NCBI GenBank assembly: GCA_902728285.1
Contig: CACVBU010001151.1
Span: forward strand, 719,231-783,230
Source: Clytia hemisphaerica
Lineage: Eukaryota > Cnidaria > Hydrozoa > Leptothecata > Clytiidae
Length of the DNA: 64,000 nt
Reading direction: 5' to 3'
The translations under genes and the position numbers were made by a program. Shown here in pieces: positions 12,214 through 24,581 of this stretch. Numbering within the stretch: position 1 is the first letter of the stretch; every line of letters starts with the position of its first letter. The notes under the pieces were generated by a model. That model was given only the letters and a program-made list of their open reading frames with translations. It was not told the origin of the DNA and ran no database searches.

Positions 12214-15200
12214 AATTTGAACTAAGCCCATAGTCTATTTGAGACATAGAAGGTATAGGATAGGGGCAAAAAGAAGCAAATTGAACTAAGCCCATAGTCC
12301 ATTTGAGACATAGGGGGTATAGAGGCATAGGGGCCCTCGTGGATTTTGATCTTTTTGATCAGTTTGATCAATTAGGGAACTTGAAGTCAAAAAGAAGCAA
12401 ATTGAACTAAGCCCATAGTCCATTTGAGACATAGGGGTATAGAGGCATAGGGGCCCCTCGTGGATTTTGATCTTTTTTTGATCAGTTTGATCAATTAGGG
12501 AACTTGAAGTCAAAAAGAAGCAAATTGAACTAAGCCCATAGTCCATTTGAGACATAGGGGGTATAGAGGCATAGGGCCCTCGTGGATTTTGATCTTTTTG
12601 ATCAGTTTGATCAATTAGGGAACTTGAAGTCAAAAAGAAGCAAATTGAACTAAGCCCATAGTCCATTTGAGACATAGGGGGTATAGAGGGCATAGGGGCC
12701 CTCGTGGATTTTGATCTTTTTGATCAGTTTGATCAATTAGGGAACTTGAAGTCAAAAAGAAGCAAATTGAACTAAGCCCATAGTCCATTTGAGACATAGG
12801 GGGTATAGAGGCATAGGGGCCCTCGTGGATTTTGATCTTTTTGATCAGTTTGATCAATTAGGGAACTTGAAGTCAAAAAGAAGCAAATTGAACTAAGCCC
12901 ATAGTCCATTTGAGACATAGGGGGTATAGGGGCATAGGGGCCCTCGTGGATTTTGATCTTTTTGATCAGTTTGATCAATTAGGGAACTTGAAGTCAAAAA
13001 GAAGCAAATTGAACTAAGCCCATAGTCCATTTGAGACATAGGGGGTATAGGGCATAGGGGCCCTCGTGGATTTTGATCTTTTTGATCAGTTTGATCAATT
13101 AGGGAACTTGAAGTCAAAAAGAAGCAAATTGAACTAAGCCCATAGTCCATTTGAGACATAGGGGGTATAGGGGCATAGGGGCCCTCGTGGATTTTGATCT
13201 TTTTGATCAGTTTGATCAATTAGGGAACTTGAAGTCAAAAAGAAGCAAATTGAACTAAGCCCATAGTCCATTTGAGACATAGGGGGTATAGGGGCATAGG
13301 GGCCCTCGTGGATTTTTGATCTTTTTGATCAGTTTGATCAATTAGGGAACTTGAAAGTCAAAAAGAGCAAATTGAACTAAGCCCATAGTCCATTTGAGAC
13401 ATAGGGGGGGTATAGGGGCATAGGGGCCCTCGTGGATTTTGATCTTTTTGATCAGTTTGATCAATTAGGGAACTTGAAGTCAAAAAGAAGCAAATTGAAC
13501 TAAGCCCATAGTCCATTTGAGACATAGGGGGGTATAGGGGCATAGGGGCCCTCGTGGATTTTGATCTTTTTGATCAGTTTGATCAATTAGGGAACTTGAA
13601 GTCAAAAAGAAGCAAATTGAACTAAGCCCATTGTCCATTTGAGACATAGGGGGTATAGGGGCATAGGGGCCCTCGTGGATTTTGATCTTTTTGATCAGTT
13701 TGATCAATTAGGGAACTTGAAAGTCAAAAAGAAGCAAATTGAACTAAGCCCATAGTCCATTTGAGACATAGGGGGGTATAGGGGCATAGGGGCCCTCGTG
13801 GATTTTGATCTTTTTGATCAGTTTGATCAATTAGGGAACTTGAAGTCAAAAAGAAGCAAATTGAACTAAGCCCATAGTCCATTTGAGACATAGGGGGTTA
13901 TAGGGGCATAGGGGTCTCGTGGATTTGATCTTTTTGATCAGTTTGATCAATTAGGGAACTTGAAGTCAAAAGGAAGCAAATTGAACTAAGCCCATAGCCA
14001 TTTGAGACATAGGGGGTATAGGGCATAGGGGCCCTCGTGGATTTTGATTTTTTGATCAGTTTGATCAATTAGGGAACTTGAAGTCAAAAAGAAGCAAATT
14101 GAACTAAGCCCATAGTCCATTTGAGACATAGGGGGGTATAGGGGCATAGGGGCCCTCGTGGATTTTGATCTTTTTGATCAGTTTGATCAATTAGGGAACT
14201 TGAAGTCAAAAAGAAGCAAATTGAACTAAGCCCATAGTCCATTTGAGACATAGGGGGTATAGGGGCATAGGGGCCTCGTGGATTTTGATCTTTTTGATCA
14301 GTTTGATCAATTAGGGAATTGAAGTCAAAAAGAATCAAATTGAACTAAGCCCATAGTCGATTTGAGACATAGGGGGTATAGGGGCATAGGGGCCTCGTGG
14401 ATTTTGATCTTTTTGATCAGTTTGATCAATTAGGGAACTTGAAGTCAAAAAGAAAGCAAATTGAACTAAGCCCATAGTCCATTTGAGACATAGGGGGGAT
14501 AGGGGCATAGGGGCTCTCGTGGATTTTGATCTTTTTGATCAGTTTGATCAATTAGGGAACTTGAAGTCAAAAAGAAGCAAATTGAACTAAGCCCATAGTC
14601 CATTTGAGACATAGGGGGTATAGGGGCATAGGGGCCCTCGTGGATTTTGATCTTTTTGATCAGTTTGATCAATTAGGGAACTTGAAGTCAAAAAGAAGCA
14701 AATTGAACTAAGCCCATAGTCCATTTGAGACATAGGGGGTATAGGGGCATAGGGTCTCTCTTTTTTGATTTTATCTTTTGATATTTTGATCAGTTGATCA
14801 ATTAGGGAACTTGAAAACAAAAGGAAGCAAATTGAACTAAGCCCATGTCCATTTGAGACATAGGGGGTATAGGGGCATAGGGGCCCTCGTGGATTTTGAT
14901 CTTTTTGATCAGTTTGATCAATTAGGGAACTTGAAGTCAAAAAGAAGCAAATTGAACTAAGCCCATAGTCCATTTGAGACATAGGGAGGTATAGGGGCAT
15001 AGGGGCCCTCGTGGATTTTGATCTTTTGATCAGTTTGATCAATTAGGGAACTTGAAGTAAAAGAAGCAAATTGAACTACGCCCATAGTCATTTGAGACAT
15101 AGGGGGTATAGGGGCATAGGGGCCCTCGTGGATTTTGATCTTTTTGATCAGTTTGATCAATTAGGGAACTTGAAGTCAAAAAGAAGCAAATTGAACTAAG

Positions 15201-18200
15201 CCCATAGTCCATTTGAGACATAGGGGTTATAGAGGCATAGGGGCCCTCGTGGATTTTGATCTTTTTGATCAGTTTGATCAATTAGGGAACTTGAAGTCAA
15301 AAAGAAGCAAATTGAACTAAGCCCATAGTCCATTTGAGACATAGGGGTATAGGGGCATAGGGGCCCTCGTGGATTTTGATCTTTTTGATCAGTTTGATCA
15401 ATTAGGGAACTTGAAGTCAAAAAGAAGCAAATTGAACTAAGCCCATAGTCCATTTGAGACATAGGGGGTATAGAGGCATAGGGGTCCTCGTGGATTTTGA
15501 TCTTTTTGATCAGTTTGATCAATTAGGGAACTTGAAGTCAAAAAGAAGCAAATTGAACTAAGCCCATAGTCCATTTGAGACATAGGGGGTATAGGGGCAT
15601 AGGGGTCCTCGTGGATTTTGATCTTTTTGATCAGTTTGATCAATTAGGGAACTTGAAGTCAAAAAGAAGCAAATTGAACTAAGCCCATATTCCATTTGAG
15701 ACATAGGGGGTATAATTAGGGAACTTGAAGTCAAAAAGAAGCAAATTGAACTAAGCCCATAGTCCATTTGAGACATAGGGGGTATAGGGGCATAGGGGTC
15801 CTCGAAGATTTTGATCTTTTTGATCAGTTTGATCAATTAGGGAACTTGAAGTCAAAAGGAAGCAAATTGAACTAAGCCCATAATCCATTTGAGACATAGG
15901 GGGTATAGAGGCATAGGGGCCCTCGTGGATTTTGATCTTTTTGATCAGTTTGATCAATTAGGGAACTTGAAGTCAAAAATAAGCAAATTGAACTAAGCCC
16001 ATAGTCGATTTGAGACATAGGGGGTATAATTAGGGAACTTGAAGTCAAAAAGAAGCAAATTGAACTAAGCCCATAGTCTATTTGAGACATAGAAGGTATA
16101 GGATAGGGGCAAAAAGAAGCAAATTGAACTAAGCCCGTAGTCCATTTGAGACATAGGGGGGTATAGGGGCATAGGGGCCCTCGTGGATTTTGATCTTTTT
16201 GATCAGTTTGATCAATTAGGGAACTTGAAGTCAAAAAGAAGCAAATTGAACTAAGCCCATAGTCCATTTGAGACATAGGGGGTATAGGGGCATAGGGGCC
16301 CTCGTGGATTTTGATCTTTTTGATCAGTTTGATCAATTAGGGAACTTGAAGTCAAAAAGAATCAAATTGAACTAAGCCCATTGTCCATTTGAGACATAGG
16401 TGGGTATAGGGGCATAGGGCCCTCGTGGATTTTGATCTTTTGATCAGTTTGATCAATTAGGGAACTTGAAAACAAAAAGAAGCAAATTGAACTAAGCCCA
16501 TAGTCCATTTGAGACATAGGGGGGTATAGGGGCATAGGGGCCCTCGTGGATTTTGATCTTTTTGATCAGTTTGATCAATTAGGGAACTTGAAGTCAAAAA
16601 GAAGCAAATTGAACTAAGCCCATATTCCATTTGAGACATAGGGGGTATAGGGGCATAGGGTCCTCGTGGATTTTGATCTTTTTGATCAGTTTGATCAATT
16701 AGGGAACTTGAAGTCAAAAGGAAGCAAATTGAACTAAGCCCATAGTCCATTTGAGACATAGGGGGTATAGAGGCATAGGGGCCCTCGTGGATTTTGATTT
16801 TTTTGATCAGTTTGATCAATTAGGGAACTTGAAGTCAAAAAGAAGCAAATTGAACTAAGCCCATAGTCCATTTGAGACATAGGGGGGTATAGGGGCATAG
16901 GGGCCCTCGTGGATTTTGATCTTTTTGATCAGTTTGATCAATTAGGGAACTTGAAGTCAAAAAGAAGCAAATTGAACTAAGCCCATAGTCCATTTGAGAC
17001 ATAGGGGGTATAGGGGCATAGGGGCCCTCGTGGATTTTGATCTTTTTGATCAGTTTGATCAATTAGGGAAATTGAAGTCAAAAAGAATCAAATTGAACTA
17101 AGCCCATTGTCGATTTGAGACATAGGGGGGTATAGGGGCATAGGGGCCCTCGTGGATTTTGATCTTTTTGATCAGTTTGATCAATTAGGGAACTTGAAAA
17201 CAAAAAGAAGCAAATTGAACTAAGCCCATAGTCCATTTGAGACATAGGGGGGTATAGGGGCATAGGGGCTCTCGTGGATTTTGATCTTTTTGATCAGTTT
17301 GATCAATTAGGGAACTTGAAGTCAAAAAGAAGCAAATTGAACTAAGCCCATAGTCCATTTGAGACATAGGGGGTATAGGGGCATAGGGGCCCTCGTGGAT
17401 TTTGATCTTTTTGATCAGTTTGATCAATTAGGGAACTTGAAGTCAAAAAGAAGCAAATTGAACTAAGCCCATAGTCCATTTGAGACATAGGGGGGTATAG
17501 GGGCATAGGGGCTCTCGTGGATTTTGATCTTTTTGATCAGTTTGATCAATTAGGGAACTTGAAAACAAAAGGAATCAAATTGAACTAAGCCCATTGTCCA
17601 TTTGAGACATAGGGGGGTATAGGGGCATAGGGGCCCTCGTGGATTTTCATCTTTTTGATCAGTTTGATCAATTAGGGAACTTGAAGTCAAAAAGAAGCAA
17701 ATTGAACTAAGCCCATAGTCCATTTGAGACATAGGGAGGTATAGGGGCATAGGGGCCCTCGTGGATTTTGATCTTTTTGATCAGTTTGATCAATTAGGGA
17801 ACTTGAAGTAAAAAAGAAGCAAATTGAACTACGCCCATAGTCCATTTGAGACATAGGGGGTATAGGGGCATAGGGGCCCTCGTGGATTTTGATCTTTTTG
17901 ATCAGTTTGATCAATTAGGGAACTTGAAGTCAAAAAGAAGCAAATTGAACTAAGCCCATAGTCCATTTGAGACATAGGGGTTATAGAGGCATAGGGGCCC
18001 TCGTGGATTTTGATCTTTTTGATCAGTTTGATCAATTAGGGAACTTGAAGTCAAAAAGAAGCAAATTGAACTCAGCCCATAGTCTATTTGAGACATAGAA
18101 GGTATAGGATAGGGGCAAAAAGAATCAAATTGAACTAAGCCCATTGTCCATTTGAGACATAGGGGGTATAGGGGCATAGGGGCCCTCGTGGATTTTGATC

Positions 18201-19816
18201 TTTTTGATCAGTTTGATCAATTAGGGAACTTGAAGTCAAAAAGAAGCAAATTGAACTAAGCCCATATTCCATTTGAGACATAGGGGGTATAGGGGCATAG
18301 GGGCCCTCGTGGATTTTGATCTTTTTGATCAGTTTGATCAATTAGGGAACTTGAAGTCAAAAAGAAGTAAATTGAACTAAGCCCATATTCCATTTGAGAC
18401 ATAGGGGGTATAGAGGCATAAGGGTCCTCGTGGATTTTGATCTTTTTGATCAGTTTGATCAATTAGGGAACTTGAAGTCAAAAGGAAGCAAATTGAACTA
18501 AGCCCATAGTCCATTTGAGACATAGGGGGTATAGAGGCATAGGGGCCCTCGTGGATTTTGATCTTTTTGATCAGTTTGATCAATTAGGGAACTTGAAGTC
18601 AAAAGAAGCAAATTGAACTAAGCCCATAGTCCATTTGAGACATAGGGGGTATAGAGGCATAGGGGCCCTCGTGGATTTTGATCTTTTTGATCAGTTTGAT
18701 CAATTAGGGAACTTGAAGTCAAAAAGAAGCAAATTGAACTAAGCCCGTAGTCCATTTGAGACATAGGGGGGTATAGGGGCATAGGGGCCCTCGTGGATTT
18801 TGATCTTTTTGATCAGTTTGATCAATTAGGGAACTTGAAGTCAAAAAGAAGCAAATTGAACTAAGCCCATAGTCCATTTGAGACATAGGGGGTATAGGGG
18901 CATAGGGGCCCTCGTGGATTTTGATCTTTTTGATCAGTTTGATCAATTAGGGAACTTGAAGTCAAAAAGAATCAAATTGAACTAAGCCCATTGTCCATTT
19001 GAGACATAGGTGGGTATAGGGGCATAGGGGCCCTCGTGGATTTTGATCTTTTTGATCAGTTTGATCAATTAGGGAACTTGAAAACAAAAAGAAGCAAATT
19101 GAACTAAGCCCATAGTCCATTTGAGACATAGGGGGTATAGGGGCATAGGGGCCCTCGTGGATTTTGATCTTTTTGATCAGTTTGATCAATTAGGGAACTT
19201 GAAGTCAAAAAGAAGCAAATTGAACTAAGCCCATATTCCATTTGAGACATAGGGGGTATAGGGGCATAGGGGTCCTCGTGGATTTTGATCTTTTTGATCA
19301 GTTTGATCAATTAGGGAACTTGAAGTCAAAAGGAAGCAAATTGAACTAAGCCCATAGTCCATTTGAGACATAGGGGGTATAGAGGCATAGGGGCCCTCGT
19401 GGATTTTGATTTTTTTGATCAGTTTGATCAATTAGGGAACTTGAAGTCAAAAAGAAGCAAATTGAACTAAGCCCATAGTCCATTTGAGACATAGGGGGGT
19501 ATAGGGGCATAGGGGCCCTCGTGGATTTTGATCTTTTTGATCAGTTTGATCAATTAGGGAACTTGAAGTCAAAAAGAAGCAAATTGAACTAAGCCCATTG
19601 TCCATTTGAGACATAGGGGGGTATAGGGGCATAGGGGCCCTCGTGGATTTTCATCTTTTTGATCAGTTTGATCAATTAGGGAACTTGAAGTCAAAAAGAA
19701 GCAAATTGAACTAAGCCCATAGTCCATTTGAGACATAGGGAGGTATAGGGGCATAGGGGCCCTCGTGGATTTTGATCTTTTTGATCAGTTTGATCAATTA
19801 GGGAACTTGAAGTAAA
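12214..19816 (-). repeat. 121-bp minisatellite array, main block (about 63 copies)
   Basis: The unit is about 121 bp, for example gaagcaaattgaactaagcc, then catagtccatttgagacata, a G-run, ggcataggggccctcgtgga, and tttgatctttttgatcagtt. Copies are nearly identical. Variants are shared between distant copies (gcccgtagtcc at 16136 and 18746; shortened units with agaaggtataggatagg at about 12240, 16090 and 18100), which indicates a higher-order repeat of about 2 kb. Each unit is 40 codons plus one base, so the frame shifts at every unit. The many 60-150 residue open frames starting MIKLIKKIKIHEG or ending YVSNGLWA are by-products and not genes. The array continues at 39247 after the transposon. 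Confidence 0.95.
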
Positions 19817-20380
19817 CACGGCTGAAATAAACAGTTTCCCTGATTAGGACAACTCCGTAAAATAACAGTTTTACGGAGTTATTCTGAATTGCGTGTCTCA
19901 GTTTTCCCCAGCTCCGTTCTATTACAGGAAGCGAACCACGGAGTTAAGCGCACTTCGTTACAACTAGGATTGCGCAGTTTTCTTAGATGCGGAAAACTGA
20001 TTGGTTTTAACGGAGTTAGACGAATGTAACCATAACTTTGCTTCCGTAGTTTTCCGAAAGTCGTGTAACTGATTATTATACGGGGTTATACGAATTCAGA
20101 CAAACCAATATTTCCTAGTTTACCGCCAGTCGTAAAACTTAAGACTGAGTTATACGGAATTGTATAAAACCAGGCAGGCGGGGTTTAACGAAATGATGTT
20201 ACTTTAGGACGGAGCTAGACGAATTTAGATAAACCGTGCTTTCCTAGTTTACCGTCAGTCGTAAAACTTAAGACTGAGCTGGACTGAGTTGTACGGAATC
20301 GGATAAAACCAGACAAGCGGGGTTTAACGAATAAATGTTACTTTAGGACTATTTCTAGGCTACTTTAGGACGGGGTTTAA
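19817..20380. repeat. Left subterminal repeats of the CACTA element
   Basis: Degenerate motifs recur in both orientations, such as acggagtta, tttcctagtttaccg and agtcgtaaaacttaagactg. Two larger copies lie at about 20110-20180 and 20240-20315. The right subterminal zone shares cctagtttaccg. Transposases of CACTA elements bind such subterminal motifs. Confidence 0.6.
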
Positions 20381-21113
20381 AATATCGGGTTTTCCTGAAT
20401 AGACCTCTCCTGATAATACTATCGAAACATTGGTAGAAAAAGACAGAAATATTCGATGACATTAACTTTTTTTATCTCAGGTAATTTTTTATTCTTACAA
20501 AATCTGTTTACCTTTTCGTCCAAACACAACAAGCAATCAATGTATATAATTTTAGCAGTTAAGGGAATGTATATATTTTACTTTCAATATATTGTTTAAA
20601 AATACATAAATGGTACATAAATAATTTTCCACACATATCTATATAATAAAAATTCATTAGGTTTAAGAATCTGTTATAATCATCAGGGTTTGAGAATAAT
20701 CATAAATATAAAATTTTAAAATGAAAAGTTAAGTTAAAAATTTTTTTTACACTCATTGTTAGAAATCTAAATAAATACACTAAGTTTAAAAATCTGCTGT
20801 GATAGTTACAAATCAATTTTTTATTATTTGACTATTTGCAACATTGTACTGCGGAAATGGCCTACATTTTCCATAATTTTTGATTTAGACTTTGAAATCA
20901 CTCACATGGTCCTTTAAATACCATAAAATTGTCAAGTTAAGAACAGTTTTGGACTTCAGCTTAACTACAGTAGGTTATGTGAAAGGCCAGATAGCCCTTT
21001 GCGTAACCTTGCGTTTGTTAAAAATACAATTAATACAGAGCTTAAATAAAAATTAGTAATTACATATGTAACTTAGTAAGTTAATAAATAAATAAATATA
21101 CAATATAAATTAA
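20381..21113. other. AT-rich stretch, 3' flank of the accessory gene
   Basis: No gene is visible. The sequence is very AT-rich, and it should contain the 3' UTR and poly(A) site of the - strand accessory gene. I see no repeat structure beyond AT simple sequence. Confidence 0.4.
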
Positions 21114-24041
21114 TCATTCTTCAGCAAGAAGAGGCAAAACAATAACACATAGTTCATTCACATCAGCAGGTGGCTCTCTTTCTGAGGGTTCACCAAAGAC
21201 CCTTGGTTTGACCGCTTTTAAGGGTTTGTGCGCGTCTATCTCCAAAATCAAATCGTCCAGCTTTTGACTGCGCCAAAGAAGTTTTCTCACAACCAAACGC
21301 CCAGTTTTCTCTCCATCATCATCAACTTCGGACTCCTCGTCTGTCATCAATTCTCCTTTTAAATGTCCAAGTAAGGCTTGCTTTTCACCATTCAATTCCA
21401 TTTCCAACCCAACTGTCCGTCTTCTTTGAAATGCCTGTAGAAAGAAACAAAAATAAACGTGATTACAATGCTGAAAAGCTTTAATTCGTAACTTTTAACT
21501 CAAAATTTTGCAATACACTTGCCTAGAAATATATTTTGCAGTACCCTTTCCTTAAATTTTCATTTCTAACAAGGAATTCATGGGCAACAATATTGAAAAA
21601 ATATGGACAGATAGAAAAATTTGAAGAGTATTGACTCACCTTAGTTCTCCTAGAGGTGCATCGATTGGTACTACTTTCGGATTGCAGTTGGGCTTCAGTC
21701 ATTGTTTCTCTTTTCTTCTTTTGACGTTTTAAATGATTGAAATATCTACGACACGCAGCTAAGATTAAGAAAGAGTCTTTGTTACTACAAAATTGACAAT
21801 ACAGAGGGAAATAGATATATTGGAATAAATCATTTGCTTTCAAAAACATTCAATAAAACCCCCAACCCAAGAAACTTTAGTATTTAAGCCAAGTTTAGTA
21901 CAGAGAAGTGCAATTTAAGATCAGTGATAAATAAATATACCATTTATTTTCAAAAAAGGGAGAGGATCATCAAGAATAGTTAGTAAATACGTATAATATA
22001 CTTACTTCTTATGAGGGTTTCTGAGTTGTTATCCACGTTGCTTATTTCTTTCACCATATTTGTAGCAAACCCAATATTCTCTCCTCTGTCAAACCTTAGT
22101 TCAAGGTTCCAATTGTGATTTTCCTGAGTTCTTTCACTTTCAACAATTTTTGATTCAATGAAGGCATGAACTCTTGCCTGAAAAAACAAATAAATAAACG
22201 TTGCAAATGTTTAACGAATAAAAACCTTAATTGGAATGTGACATGATGACCTGAAAAATATGTGCAAAATAAGTTTGATGGGATGAAAATTACAATTTGA
22301 TATGGATAGTTCAAAGTAAACTATTCTGATCCCTGTAATGGAACACATATTGCATGATTTGTATGATAACCAAACATTTGATTGACATTGCCTGGAAAAT
22401 GATTAGCTGCAAAAAAAAATCAAATTAAAACACTCAAATCTACTTTACAAATAATACCTGTAATTCAGCAGGAATTGGCTCATCTTTTTTGTTTTGTATT
22501 TCATCATTTTCCAATCTCCTTTCCAATTCAGCTATCTGCTCAGACATTGTTTCGACAGTTGCCTCCAACAAACGAATTCTCTCGTCTGTCGATTCTTTGT
22601 TGTTTTGAATCTTCCTGCAAACATTAAAAGAAAACAAATTTAGCTACTCTTCGACTCTCTGATTTTCAAGAGACAGTCAGGTCACGCAAAATGAAGATGT
22701 TTGTGATTACCGCCTTTCAAGACACAAGGGTCGAAATAACGATTTCAAGCGGGTCAGACAAAATGTCCGATCAGGGTTGCTTTAGCTTGAAAACTACGAT
22801 TTTTGGGTCGGACATGAAGCTATTTGGGTCGGACAATGTCTGATGTCCGACCATTATTTCGAGCCCTGAGACAGTAAAAATTAATTCAATATATCAGACA
22901 TAAACAAGCTCAAACTTACCGTAATAGTTTGTTGTATTTATTATTGCCTCCCTTTGGTGTAGCTTTGTTACTTGAAGCACTTCTTTTAGGAACCACTACT
23001 TCAGGTCTGCAAAAAAGATTAAAAGTCGAATTTTGAAGTTTCAAATTACATTGAAGAAGTTCATTAATCAATTCATCAAAACATGATTATTTGAATGTCA
23101 TTCGCATCAATTTATCCTGCATTAATTTTAATTGATACTCTTCAGGCCGGTTTCCACTTTTGCGCAACATTAGCGAAATCTTTTTGACATATTCGTAAGG
23201 ACATCGGTTAAAAATGGAGTAATTCCATTGGTCAAATGGATGAAAAAAAGGACTGCTTTAAACTTTTGTTGTTTGCGCAGAACTTTTTTATGACGGAAAC
23301 TTTTCTTCAGGCAAAAAAGAAAACTGTCACCCATTTCACGCAAAAGTGGAGACAGGCCTTTGCTAAATCTCAGAATGTTCTTTGAAAAATATCACCCAAA
23401 AATCCAACATATTTCCTAACTTCCCCACTATAAATGCTCAAAAAATCAGAGATTTCTCAGATAAAGTGAGAAAATTGAATAACAACAACACAAGTTATTT
23501 GCGATCTCAGCTTGAATACTGTACCAACATTGACTTTCTTGACCATGATTTATTTTAACGAGTAAAACAGGCCAAAGGCAAAGAGAAAATATGGTTTAGA
23601 CAAATATGAATTAATTCATTCACTTGAAAATATTTACAGCAAAAATAAAATGGTTAAGCAGGCCAGGGGAGAGAGCGAACTACTGCACCCTACCTACTGC
23701 GGTACTTTGATTTATAGATTTAAAGGCAAAGTAAATAATCTCCAAACAAATTTGTAAAAAAGAAGCATTTAATAAACTCACGTGTTTTCAATGGAAGTAT
23801 AATTGAATGTATCATCATCAGAAAAATCATTTCCGTCTTCACTTGTGTTTGCCTTCTTGGGAATTTGAGAAGAAGGTAGTAGAACTTTCGCAGCCTTTCT
23901 CTTTCTAGGATTTGATGCACTTTGTAATCCAAATGCTTCGTCTGGTGTTAAATTGTTCTTTCGAGTACTTTCCCTGACTGTCTGTTTACTGTAAAATGCA
24001 CCAGCATTAACACTGACATTCTGAGATTTTGATTTGGCCAT
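21114..24041 (-). CDS. Coiled-coil accessory protein of the CACTA element (six exons)
   Basis: Exons on the - strand are 23782-24041, 22920-23006, 22458-22614, 22006-22177, 21640-21758 and 21114-21434. All splice sites are GT-AG and phases match at each of five joins, giving 371 residues. The start is the ATG at 24041 (MAKSKSQNVSVNAGAF). Residues 40-85 are rich in Lys/Arg and then Asp/Ser. A coiled coil covers about 129-154 (IRLLEATVETMSEQIAELER), followed by a helical block starting ARVHAFIESK. An Arg-rich segment lies near 240-272, then an acidic DEESEVDDDGE stretch, and LVVRKLLWRSQKLDDLI near the end. I do not recognise a named domain. Position head-to-head with the transposase within the same terminal repeats suggests a second transposon protein, perhaps DNA-binding like the smaller proteins of plant CACTA elements; this is inference. 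Confidence 0.75.
22725..22868. mobile_element. 144-bp hAT-like MITE in an accessory-gene intron
   Basis: The ends are CAAGGGTCGAAATAA and, reversed, CAGGGCTCGAAATAATGG. A 5-bp duplication AGACA flanks it (22720-22724 and 22869-22873). The interior has further inverted ggtcggaca motifs. It is inserted in the second intron of the accessory gene and so is younger than the CACTA element or travels with it. Confidence 0.7.
23144..23359. mobile_element. 216-bp MITE with AGGCC...CCACTTTTGCG ends
   Basis: The left end AGGCCGGTTTCCACTTTTGC matches the reversed right end AGGCCTGTCTCCACTTTTGC. No clear target duplication was found. It lies in the first intron of the accessory gene. Confidence 0.6.
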
Positions 24042-24581
24042 CTTCTTTGATTTGGAATTCACGTGCGTCGTCGGATGAGAGTTGTATAGAAAGAACTTTT
24101 GAAAATTCGTGCATTATTAACGGCCATGTGAAAATGATCCGTGGTCGGATATGTTCTCAAAGTTTACGCTTATAAAATGAAGTTTTTATGTTAGGCGGTG
24201 TGATAGATTGATTCCGGAATTTCCGATATTTCCGATAATTCCCTTTTTTCCCGAATGAAAAAAAAACTACGTGGTCACACTGCAAGACAATCGGCTTCAT
24301 CAAAGTTTGTTTAGTCTGTATGACCTAGACATATCCCATAATCCATTTGGAAAATTTTAAATCTGAGACGAATCTAACATGGCGGCTTGCTTCGAGAGAA
24401 CATGGCGTGCTTTTTGATGGAAGAAAATGAAAACTCGGTTTTTTCTTTTTTGGTTTGTGGGCTTTAACTATTTACATGAAGATAATGATGATACTTCTCT
24501 CTGTCCATTGTGTCAACACATTTGTGTGATTATGTATTAAGCCATTACTCACTCAATACCTTTTTTTAATAGAAAAAAGTC
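24042..24581. promoter_or_regulatory. Shared 540-bp upstream region of the two divergent transposon genes
   Basis: The start codons of the accessory gene (24041, -) and the transposase (24582, +) face away from each other across 540 bp. Promoters of both genes must be here unless distant exons exist. I see no clear TATA box or paired operator-like motif. Bidirectional promoter is an inference from layout. Confidence 0.45.

Noticed and set aside
12286-19754. Dozens of 60-154 residue open frames (MIKLIKKIKIHEG..., MSQMDYGLSSICFF...) on the - strand
   Set aside because: They are translations of the 121-bp repeat. The unit is not a multiple of three, so frames break at every unit, and no start, splice or codon bias supports expression. 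The same applies to 39126-39826 and 47345-49069.
12214-19816. CRISPR-like regular array
   Set aside because: The units are 121-bp head-to-tail repeats without unique spacers, in a eukaryotic intron.
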